From the NCBI RefSeq assembly GCF_002101675.1, contig NZ_LQOY01000229.1:1-44634 (forward strand): DNA of 44,634 nucleotides, in the 5' to 3' direction. The position numbers and the translations under genes are program-made. This document shows, one piece after another, positions 1 through 6,277 of the stretch (within the stretch, counting starts at the first letter, position 1; the number at the start of each line of letters is the position of its first letter). Origin of the DNA: Mycobacterium gordonae. Its GTDB lineage: Bacteria; Actinomycetota; Actinomycetes; Mycobacteriales; Mycobacteriaceae. The notes below the pieces were generated by a model. It had not been told where the DNA came from. It did no database searches and saw only the letters and a program-made list of their open reading frames with translations.

Positions 1-1
1 C

Positions 2-103
2 GCCCAAGACCGCGCCCACCGCGTGGCCGCCGAACGCCGCCAGAATCGAAAAGAGCGCATCGCCGCCACCGGCCCCCCCGACAACGAACCCCCACCCTTT
101 TAG
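2..103 (+). CDS. C-terminal tail of a DUF222/HNH endonuclease (13E12-family) gene, partial
   Basis: An open frame enters from the left edge and stops at 101-103. The 33 visible residues are rich in Arg, Gln and Glu (AQDRAHRVAAERRQNRKERI) and end in EPPPF. That basic helix followed by a PPPF end is the usual C-terminus of mycobacterial DUF222/HNH proteins, the 13E12 repeat family. The catalytic HNH part would lie to the left of the window. These genes are multicopy and mobile-like, which fits the broken gene next to it. Only the tail is visible, so the call rests on the ending alone. Confidence 0.6.
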   Translation, partial: AQDRAHRVAAERRQNRKERIAATGPPDNEPPPF

Positions 104-107
104 CTGG

Positions 108-352
108 GCGGCCGGTCTCACGAGGCGACGGTGAACAGACGCCAGTCGCCCGGTACACCCTTGACAGCACCGGGCGTCAAGCAAGGTATGCCAGTCACGG
201 TCGCCCACCTCCGCGGCCCGGCGCGTCGAGTCCACGATGTCGGTGAACAACGCCGTAGCCAGCACCCGATCATCAAGCAGCTGAGCCTGCTGACCAGTGA
301 GAAACTCCGCGACCACCCGGAACGAATCCCGCCGACGCCCTATATGCGACGC
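108..352 (-). pseudogene. Fragment of a class III adenylyl/guanylate cyclase gene
   Basis: Read on the minus strand, this stretch translates to FRVVAEFLTGQQAQLLDDR, then VLATALFTDIVDSTRRAAEV, then GDRDWHTLLDAR. This is the linker and start of the catalytic domain of mycobacterial class III cyclases, where LFTDIVGST carries the first metal-binding Asp. After about 60 recognisable residues the homology ends in unrelated sequence that runs into the 13E12-type tail. Upstream, an in-frame stop lies near 375 and no start codon fits. The rest of the catalytic domain is missing, so this is a remnant, probably broken when the neighbouring mobile-type gene arrived. It explains most of the otherwise gene-free first 460 bases. 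Confidence 0.65.
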
Positions 353-428
353 GCAAACCCCAGTTCAGCGCGTAGCGCGTCTCGGAGAGCATTGCGGAAG
401 TGCAATGGCCCGCGGAAGTCGCTACGCC

Positions 429-453
429 GTTTGCTCAGCGGCCCGTAGGGTAC
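429..453 (+). promoter_or_regulatory. SigF/SigB-type promoter of the F420 oxidoreductase gene
   Basis: GTTT at 429-432, a 15-base spacer and GGGTAC at 448-453 match the mycobacterial SigF consensus exactly. The ATG follows only 9 bases after the -10, so the transcript should start at or within a few bases of the start codon (leaderless or nearly so). Confidence 0.75.
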
Positions 454-462
454 CCCTCAGGC

Positions 463-1449
463 ATGGCACGGTTCGGTTATACCTTGATGACGGAGCAGAC
501 GGGCCCGAAAGAGCTTGTGCGCGATGCAATTTCGGCAGAGCAGCGGGGCTTCGACTTCGAGGTCTGCAGCGATCATTTCTCACCGTGGCTGGCTTCGCAG
601 GGCCATGCACCCAACGCGTGGGCGGTGCTGGGGGCGGTCGCGCACGCCACCGAACGTGTAGACCTGTACTCCTACGTGACGTGCCCCACCATGCGCTACC
701 ACCCCGCGATCGTCGCGCAGCAGGCGGCCACCGTCCAGATCCTCGCCGACGGACGATTCACCCTCGGCCTGGGCAGTGGTGAGAACCTCAACGAACACGT
801 GGTCGGCCAGGGCTGGCCGACCGTCGAGCGCCGCCAGGACATGCTCCGCGAGGCCATCAAGATCATTCGCGAACTGTTCGGCGGCGAACTGGTGGACTGG
901 CGGGGCGACTACTTCCAGGTGGATTCGGCGCGTTTGTGGGACGTGCCCGACGTGCCGCCTGGAATCGGCGTGGCGATGGCCGGCCCCAGGGGCGTGGAAA
1001 AGTTCGGCAAACTGGCCGACCACCTCATCGCGGTGGAACCCGACCAGGAATTGGTCGATGACTGGCGGACCGCACGTCAAAGCGCCGGCTGGCCCGGCGT
1101 GGGTCGCGTCGTCGGGCAGCTGCCGGTGTGCTGGGATCCTGACCGCGACAAGGCAATCGCCCGTGCGCACGATCAATTCCGGTGGTTCGCCGGCGGATGG
1201 ACGGTTAACGCGGACCTGCCGACGCCTGCGGGATTCGCCGGCGCCACGCAGTTCGTGCGACCCGACGATGTCGCCGAGAGCATTCCGTGCGGGCCGGATC
1301 TGGACGCGATCGTCGAAGCCGCAAAGTCCTACTGGGAAGCGGGTTTCACCGACATTGCCCTCATCCAGATCGGCGGGGAGTCCCAGGAACAGTTCCTGAA
1401 GGAGGCCGCCGAACCCCTGTTGGACGCGCTGCGAAGTGCCGCCGGTTGA
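463..1449 (+). CDS. F420-dependent LLM-class oxidoreductase (G6PDH-related, TIGR03557-like)
   Basis: A 328-residue luciferase-like monooxygenase-fold protein. It opens MARFGYTLMTEQ and carries the family blocks VCSDHFSPW (about residues 35-43), YSYVTCPTMRYHP and LGLGSGENLNEHV (about 102-114), as in the F420-dependent glucose-6-phosphate dehydrogenase-related subgroup. Such enzymes use reduced or oxidised coenzyme F420; the substrate cannot be read from sequence. The ATG at 463 is preferred over an in-frame start at 400 because the family begins here and a promoter -10 lies at 448-453, inside the longer version. It is transcribed alone or read into the SRPBCC operon 92 bases downstream, which has its own promoter. 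Confidence 0.88.
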   Translation: MARFGYTLMTEQTGPKELVRDAISAEQRGFDFEVCSDHFSPWLASQGHAPNAWAVLGAVAHATERVDLYSYVTCPTMRYHPAIVAQQAATVQILADGRFTLGLGSGENLNEHVVGQGWPTVERRQDMLREAIKIIRELFGGELVDWRGDYFQVDSARLWDVPDVPPGIGVAMAGPRGVEKFGKLADHLIAVEPDQELVDDWRTARQSAGWPGVGRVVGQLPVCWDPDRDKAIARAHDQFRWFAGGWTVNADLPTPAGFAGATQFVRPDDVAESIPCGPDLDAIVEAAKSYWEAGFTDIALIQIGGESQEQFLKEAAEPLLDALRSAAG

Positions 1450-1461
1450 GGCGCCGCAAAC

Positions 1462-1486
1462 GTTTGGGTGACCGCCGCGCGGGTAT
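1462..1486 (+). promoter_or_regulatory. SigF/SigB-type promoter of the SRPBCC-adh-pfpI operon
   Basis: GTTT at 1462-1465, 15-base spacer, GGGTAT at 1481-1486: an exact consensus match. Here the leader is about 50 bases and includes an AAGGAG ribosome binding site before the ATG at 1542. Confidence 0.75.
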
Positions 1487-1541
1487 GTGGACAGCACCCG
1501 ACGAACGTCGCAAAAGTACAGCGACGCAAGGAGTTTGACCG

Positions 1542-2471
1542 ATGAATGATCCCGCAGCTGGCAAGACCGTGACGCTGGTCAAAGGGCTGGGGGTAGCAAG
1601 CCTGACCCTGGGCCTGTCCGAACTCGTGGCGCCCGGGAGGATCGCGGCGCTTGCCGGCGTCGACGAGACTCCGCGATCGCGCGCCGTCATCCGCGCCCTG
1701 GGCATGCGCGAATGTGGGCACGGCGCAGCGCTGTTGGCCGGTCCAGACCAACTGGTCTGGACCCGTGTCGCCGGCGACGTCCTGGACGTCGCCTTCCTGG
1801 CGGCCGGAGTGATCCGCCGTGCACCCGGCAGGCGCCGGCGCGGCCTCGTCACCGCCGCCGCGCTCACCGCGATCGGCGGGGCGGACCTGTATGCCGCTCT
1901 GCGTACCACGCGCACAGATACCGCCCGCCACGCGGGCGCTCAGCCGCACCGCACCCTGCGCGCCGCAATCACCGTAATGCGTACTCCGGAGCACGTTTAC
2001 GGCTTCTGGCGGAATCTGGAGAACCTGCCTGAGTTCATGTATCACCTGCAATCGGTCACCAACGCCGATGACGGGCACTCACATTGGGTTGCCAACTCAC
2101 CCGTGGGGCAGCCCGTGCAATGGGACGCCCAGATCATCGAAGACCTGCCCGGCAAGCGAATCGCCTGGCAATCGTTGCCCGGCTCGGGAATTGAGAACAG
2201 CGGAAGCGTCGACTTCACACCTGACCACTCCGGCAAGGGCACCGAGGTGCGCGTCACCATGGCCTACCGGATGCCCGGCGGCGCACTGGGCAAGGCGGCA
2301 GCCACCTTGATGGGCGAGTCTCCGGAGCAGCAAGTCAACGATGACCTCCGCCGCTTCAAGCAGATCATGGAAACGGGCCAGGTTCTTCGTTCCGACGGCT
2401 CTCCGGACGGCACCGTCGCGCGGCAACAGCTTCATCAACGGGCGGCTCAGCCGTCGGGCAAGGAGGCGTGA
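1542..2471 (+). CDS. SRPBCC (polyketide cyclase/dehydrase-type) protein with hydrophobic N-terminal part
   Basis: 309 residues. The first 125 or so contain hydrophobic helices (for example VASLTLGLSELV near residue 14 and VLDVAFLAAGVI near 80), probably membrane-associated. From about residue 140 an SRPBCC/Bet v1-like domain follows, with VYGFWRNLENLPEFM and a C-terminal helix LMGESPEQQVNDDLRRFKQI; such domains bind hydrophobic ligands. AAGGAG at about 1530 sets the ATG. Its 3' end carries the AGGAGG ribosome binding site of the dehydrogenase gene 2 bases downstream, so the two are translationally close. This two-part protein commonly precedes a zinc alcohol dehydrogenase in mycobacteria. Ligand and reaction are unknown. 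Confidence 0.8.
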   Translation: MNDPAAGKTVTLVKGLGVASLTLGLSELVAPGRIAALAGVDETPRSRAVIRALGMRECGHGAALLAGPDQLVWTRVAGDVLDVAFLAAGVIRRAPGRRRRGLVTAAALTAIGGADLYAALRTTRTDTARHAGAQPHRTLRAAITVMRTPEHVYGFWRNLENLPEFMYHLQSVTNADDGHSHWVANSPVGQPVQWDAQIIEDLPGKRIAWQSLPGSGIENSGSVDFTPDHSGKGTEVRVTMAYRMPGGALGKAAATLMGESPEQQVNDDLRRFKQIMETGQVLRSDGSPDGTVARQQLHQRAAQPSGKEA

Positions 2472-2473
2472 CC

Positions 2474-3643
2474 ATGCGAGCGACTGTCTGGGCGGGACGC
2501 AATAGTGTTGAAGTGCAATCGGTTTCGGACCCGAAGATCCTCAACGACCGGGACGCGATCGTGCGGGTAACCTCGACCGCGATCTGCGGTTCGGATCTTC
2601 ACATCTATGACGGCTACATCCCGACCGTCAAACACGGCGACATCCTCGGCCACGAATTTATGGGTGAAGTGGTCGAAGTCGGCAAGGCGGTCGGCAATCT
2701 CGCCGTCGGTGACCGAGTAGTCGTGCCGTTTCCGATCTCTTGCGGCGCGTGCTCGGCTTGTGACCGCGACCTGTATTCGCTGTGTGAGAACTCCAACCCC
2801 AACGCGGGAATCGCCGAGAAACTCATGGGCCATTCCCCGGCGGGTCTTTTCGGCTATTCCCACATGCTCGGCGGATTCGCCGGTGGGCAAGCCGAATACG
2901 CCCGCGTCCCGTTCGCCGACATCGGCCCGCTGAAGATCGAGGACGACCTCACCGACGATCAGGCGCTGTTCCTCTCCGACATCCTGCCGACGGGCTACAT
3001 GGGCGCCGAGATGTGCGGCATCACTCCTGAAGACGTGGTGGCCGTGTGGGGCGCCGGGCCGGTCGGCCTGTTTGCGGCGGTCAGCGCCCGCTTGTTGGGA
3101 GCGTCGCAGGTCATCGTCATCGACCGGGTGCCCTACCGATTGGAGCTGGCCGAGCGGCTGGGTGCCACGCCGCTGAACTTCGCGGACACGTCGGTGCTCG
3201 GCGAACTGCAAGAAATGACCGCCGGACGGGGCCCGGACCACTGTATCGACGCGGTGGGCATGGAGGCACGCAACGGATCGACCGTGGTGGATGTCTACGA
3301 CCGGGTGAAGCAGGCAGTGCGAATGGAAACCGAACGGCCGCATGCACTTCGGGAAGCCGCGATGAGTTGTCGCAACGGCGGCACCATCTCGATCGTCGGC
3401 GTCTACGGCGGAATGATGGACAAGTTCCCGATCGGAGCGGTGATGAACCGTTCGTTGACCATCAAGGCCGGCCAGTGCCACGTGCAGCGGTATATGCGTC
3501 CACTGCTCCAGCGGATCCGCAACGGCGAAATCGATCCGACGGCGATCATCAGCCACCATTTGCCGCTGGATCAGGCTCCGCAGGGGTACGAGATCTTCAA
3601 ACACAAGCGGGACAACTGCACGAAGGTTGTCCTCAATCCCTAA
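2474..3643 (+). CDS. Zinc-dependent alcohol dehydrogenase, formaldehyde-dehydrogenase-like
   Basis: A 389-residue medium-chain dehydrogenase. Catalytic zinc ligands are Cys38 (ICGSDLHIYDG) and His60-Glu61 (GHEF). The structural zinc site is Cys90, Cys93, Cys96 and Cys104. The nucleotide-binding loop GAGPVG is at 193-198. The long insert with MLGGFAGGQAEYARVP and the region DVYDRVKQAVRMETERP resemble the glutathione-independent formaldehyde dehydrogenase branch. The ATG at 2474 is chosen over an in-frame GTG at 2468 because AGGAGG sits at 2461-2466. It oxidises a short alcohol or aldehyde adduct with NAD(P); the true substrate is not readable. Confidence 0.87.
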   Translation: MRATVWAGRNSVEVQSVSDPKILNDRDAIVRVTSTAICGSDLHIYDGYIPTVKHGDILGHEFMGEVVEVGKAVGNLAVGDRVVVPFPISCGACSACDRDLYSLCENSNPNAGIAEKLMGHSPAGLFGYSHMLGGFAGGQAEYARVPFADIGPLKIEDDLTDDQALFLSDILPTGYMGAEMCGITPEDVVAVWGAGPVGLFAAVSARLLGASQVIVIDRVPYRLELAERLGATPLNFADTSVLGELQEMTAGRGPDHCIDAVGMEARNGSTVVDVYDRVKQAVRMETERPHALREAAMSCRNGGTISIVGVYGGMMDKFPIGAVMNRSLTIKAGQCHVQRYMRPLLQRIRNGEIDPTAIISHHLPLDQAPQGYEIFKHKRDNCTKVVLNP

Positions 3644-3656
3644 GGAGTTGGTACCA

Positions 3657-4214
3657 ATGAATCTGGCCGGCAGAAGAATTGCCATCCTGGCAGCCGACGG
3701 CGTCGAAAAGGTGGAACTCGAGCAACCTCGCGACGCGCTGCAACAGGCCGGTGCGCGGATAGACATCGTGTCGCTGAAAGACGGCGAAATCCAAGCCCGC
3801 AACCACGACCTCGAGCCCGCCGGGACAATAAATGTCGACCGTAAGGTGTCCGACGCCTCACCCGCGGATTACGACGGGCTGGTGCTGCCCGGTGGCACCG
3901 TGAACCCGGACAAGTTGCGTGCGGACGAGTCCGCAGTGGCGTTCGTGCGGGACTTCGTCGACAGCGGAAAGCCGGTTGCCGCAATATGTCACGGTCCGTG
4001 GACCTTGGTGGAAGCCGGTGTCGTGGCCGGACGCAGACTCACGTCATACCCGAGTATCCGCACGGATCTTCGCAACGCGGGTGCGCGGGTGGTCGACGAG
4101 GAAGTGGTGGTCGACAAAAACCTGATCACCAGTCGGTCCCCAAAGGACTTGCCGGTCTTTTGTTCAACGATTTTGCGGCTATTCGCTCAAGTGTCCACTG
4201 ATTCGTCCAGTTAA
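3657..4214 (+). CDS. DJ-1/PfpI-family protein (type 1 glutamine amidotransferase-like)
   Basis: A 185-residue single-domain protein. The nucleophile elbow is AAICHGPWTLVEAG with Cys111-His112. An acidic residue near 17-20 (DGVEKVEL) sits where the family keeps its active-site Glu, and YDGLVLPGGTVNPD is the oxyanion strand. Family members act as proteases, deglycases or glyoxalase-like stress proteins. AAGGAG at about 3642-3647 sets the ATG at 3657, 13 bases after the dehydrogenase stop. Same operon as the SRPBCC and dehydrogenase genes, so it is probably induced with them from the stress promoter at 1462; a role in carbonyl stress fits the neighbouring alcohol dehydrogenase but is inference. 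Confidence 0.87.
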   Translation: MNLAGRRIAILAADGVEKVELEQPRDALQQAGARIDIVSLKDGEIQARNHDLEPAGTINVDRKVSDASPADYDGLVLPGGTVNPDKLRADESAVAFVRDFVDSGKPVAAICHGPWTLVEAGVVAGRRLTSYPSIRTDLRNAGARVVDEEVVVDKNLITSRSPKDLPVFCSTILRLFAQVSTDSSS

Positions 4215-4233
4215 CGACAAACTCCTGAATTCG

Positions 4234-4259
4234 GTTTCAACGCACCATTTTGGGGGCAT
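4234..4259 (+). promoter_or_regulatory. Possible SigF/SigB-type promoter before the methyltransferase gene
   Basis: GTTT at 4234-4237, 16-base spacer, GGGCAT at 4254-4259 (one mismatch to GGGTAT), 60 bases before the GTG start. Weaker than the exact sites in this window. Confidence 0.4.
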
Positions 4260-4319
4260 TAAAGTGCCGAGCCGTGATCGCCACGGCGCGTTCCTCCGAC
4301 GGGTCGAGAAAGGCTTGAC

Positions 4320-5012
4320 GTGACGACCACATACCCAGCGCCAGCCGAATCTCTGGTCGCGGAGCGGGTTTACCAACCCCAATACGACTCTTACCTGCTC
4401 GTCGACACCATGCGACGAACCGGTCTGATCCCACAGCGGCGGGTGCTCGATCTGTGCACCGGCTCTGGATTCGTCGCGATAGCGGCTGCCGAGATGGGTT
4501 GTGCCAGTGTGACGGCCTACGACATCTGCCCGTCCGCGGTCAGCTACTCGCGCGGCAATGCCGCCGGCGCTGGCGTGGATGTTGATGTGCGGCAAGGATC
4601 CTGGGTCAAGGCGCTGGGCCACGGCCCGTTCGACGTCGTGGTATCCAACCCGCCATATGTGCCGACCCCGCCCCTGGACGACACGGGCGCGATCGCGTCC
4701 ATCGCCGGGCCGTCCCGTGCCTACAACGCCGGCCCGGACGGCCGGCTGGTCCTGGACCCGCTGTGCGGGTCGGCCGGCAAACTGTTGGCCGACGGCGGAT
4801 CGCTGTTGCTGGTGCACTCGGCTCTCGCCGGTGTCGAGCAGACGCTGGAAGCCCTGCGGGAGACCGGACTGCACGCCGATGTGGTTGCATCGCAGCTGAT
4901 TCCGTTCGGACCGGTGTTGACGGCGCGCGCACAATGGTTGGAGCAGACCGGTCTGATCGCGCGCGGCTGCCGGAAGGAGAAGATCGTGGTGATCCGGGCA
5001 GACAAGCCGTGA
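4320..5012 (+). CDS. HemK/MTQ2-like class I SAM-dependent methyltransferase
   Basis: 230 residues with the Rossmann methyltransferase signature VLDLCTGSGF (motif I, residues 42-51) and VVSNPPYVPTP with NPPY at 110-113. NPPY is the hallmark of N-methyltransferases acting on planar amide or amine groups, such as release-factor glutamine methyltransferases. It is short and lacks the N-terminal helical domain of canonical PrmC, so it belongs to the MTQ2-like subgroup. The GTG start has GAAAGG about 8 bases upstream. Its stop overlaps the GTG of the CDGSH gene by 4 bases, so the two are co-translated. The target is unknown. Confidence 0.8.
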   Translation: MTTTYPAPAESLVAERVYQPQYDSYLLVDTMRRTGLIPQRRVLDLCTGSGFVAIAAAEMGCASVTAYDICPSAVSYSRGNAAGAGVDVDVRQGSWVKALGHGPFDVVVSNPPYVPTPPLDDTGAIASIAGPSRAYNAGPDGRLVLDPLCGSAGKLLADGGSLLLVHSALAGVEQTLEALRETGLHADVVASQLIPFGPVLTARAQWLEQTGLIARGCRKEKIVVIRADKP

Positions 5013-5224
5013 GCACGACTCGCGTCCAGGTGATACCCAACGGGCCGGTGCTGGTTTCTGGCCCGGCCCGCATCGAGACACCCAGCGGTGAGGTGGTGGA
5101 GTCCGACCGTTTCATGGTGGCGGTGTGCACATGCCGGCGCAGCCAGGACTACCCGCTGTGCGACACCAGTCACCGCAGATGTCGCGGCCCCAAGGTCGAG
5201 CGCTTACTCAACGCCGAGAGCTGA
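5009..5224 (+). CDS. CDGSH iron-sulfur domain protein
   Basis: 71 residues. The C-terminal half carries Cys40, Cys42, Cys51 and His55 in the spacing C-x-C-x8-C-x3-H (CTCRRSQDYPLCDTSH), which binds a 2Fe-2S cluster with three Cys and one His ligand. It is a small soluble redox or cluster-transfer protein. It starts at a GTG overlapping the methyltransferase stop (GTGA), so the two are coupled. It ends 2 bases before the stop of the convergent haem-oxygenase-fold di-iron gene. That partner is also metal-dependent, so a joint redox role is plausible but inferred from position only. Confidence 0.9.
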   Translation: MSTTRVQVIPNGPVLVSGPARIETPSGEVVESDRFMVAVCTCRRSQDYPLCDTSHRRCRGPKVERLLNAES

Positions 5225-5226
5225 AC

Positions 5227-6246
5227 TCAAATCGGCCGCCGCAGCGACGACCGTCCCTGCTGCCAGGCCGACATCAGCGCTTCGGCCAGCCGGTCCTCGA
5301 CCGCCGCGTGGGCGCGAATCCCGAAGACCACGTCGCTGTCCAGATGCGGTTCACGGGCCAACAGGTCGCCGACCACGTCGATTCGCACCACATGCTCATG
5401 CACGGCGTCGGCTTCTACATGCTCGCGGTAGAACTTCGCGCAGGCCGCCGGCGCCTGCATCCGCTGCAGCGCATCCACCATCCGCCGGGAACCCGGCGGC
5501 GAGGTGATCTCGATGGACGCGAAGTGTCCCACCGCCGCCCCGCGCAACCGCCGGTGCAGCCCGAACATCGACATCAGATTGACCGCCGCCAGCGACTCGG
5601 CCGGTACCGCGTCCAGATAGCCCAGATAGGTTGAATCCAGGTCCGCCGCGTCCAGCAGGTCCGCGAACAGCTGCTGATGCATCTCCGGGCCCCGCCCGGC
5701 GCCGTACTCGTCGAACTCGATCGCGACGAATGCCGCCTTGGCGGTCCCCATCAGGCGCGGAATCGCAAACGCGTGCGGATCGCCCTCTTTGAGGTGGTAC
5801 AGCGAGCGGTGCACGAAGTACTCCCGCATCTGCTCCCACGTCCCGCTGTCCCGTAGGTACCAGGACGGACCGGAACCATCGCGCGGTTCTATGGTCAGCG
5901 CTTCCATCTCGGCCGCGGCGGTGTGGCCCGCATCGATCGGCCCGACGTCACGGCGCACGCCCGACAGGAAGACCCGCTCCAATTCGGCGCGCAGCGCCAG
6001 CAGCCCCGGATTCCACTCCCAGTTCGGGTCCACCGACGCGAAGCCGCGGTAATGCAGCTCGTAGCACATGTACAACGCCAACTGCAGGTCCAGGCCGTAG
6101 GGATCGGAGTCACGCACCGACGCGCCGACGCGGCCCGACGGCTCACGTGAGGCCGGCGTGGTCAGAATGCGGCGCACAGCCGTCGACAGCGGACCGTGTG
6201 CCGCCGGCAGAGCCGGTTCGACGGTGATCGACGTGTGGGTCACCAC
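5227..6246 (-). CDS. Iron-containing redox enzyme, haem-oxygenase-like fold (HDO/TenA-like)
   Basis: 339 residues, mostly helical. Candidate metal ligands are spread over several helices: CYELHYRG (Glu63, His65), EYFVHRSLYH (His146, His151), EFDEYGAG (Glu177, Glu180), HQQLFADLL (His190) and the cluster YREHVEADAVHEH (His276, Asp280, His283). This is the pattern of haem-oxygenase-like di-iron oxidases. The GTG at 6246 lies about 6 bases past the -10 of a SigF-type promoter, so the message looks leaderless and no ribosome binding site is needed. It converges on the CDGSH gene with a 2-base gap. The substrate is unknown. Confidence 0.78.
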   Translation of the reverse strand: MVTHTSITVEPALPAAHGPLSTAVRRILTTPASREPSGRVGASVRDSDPYGLDLQLALYMCYELHYRGFASVDPNWEWNPGLLALRAELERVFLSGVRRDVGPIDAGHTAAAEMEALTIEPRDGSGPSWYLRDSGTWEQMREYFVHRSLYHLKEGDPHAFAIPRLMGTAKAAFVAIEFDEYGAGRGPEMHQQLFADLLDAADLDSTYLGYLDAVPAESLAAVNLMSMFGLHRRLRGAAVGHFASIEITSPPGSRRMVDALQRMQAPAACAKFYREHVEADAVHEHVVRIDVVGDLLAREPHLDSDVVFGIRAHAAVEDRLAEALMSAWQQGRSSLRRPI

Positions 6247-6252
6247 AATCTT

Positions 6253-6277
6253 TTACCCCGCTAGCCCCTAGGCAAAC
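6253..6277 (-). promoter_or_regulatory. SigF/SigB-type promoter of the di-iron redox gene
   Basis: On the minus strand GTTT (6277-6274), 15-base spacer, GGGTAA (6258-6253), one mismatch. It overlaps the 3' end of the upstream phosphatase gene and places the expected transcript start at about the GTG codon at 6246. Confidence 0.6.

Noticed and set aside
580..1497. 305-residue minus-strand frame opposite the F420 oxidoreductase
   Set aside because: Shadow of a well-supported gene; no family motif.
2447..3802. 451-residue open frame antisense to the alcohol dehydrogenase
   Set aside because: The sense frame has a complete zinc dehydrogenase with all metal ligands; long antisense frames are expected at this GC content.
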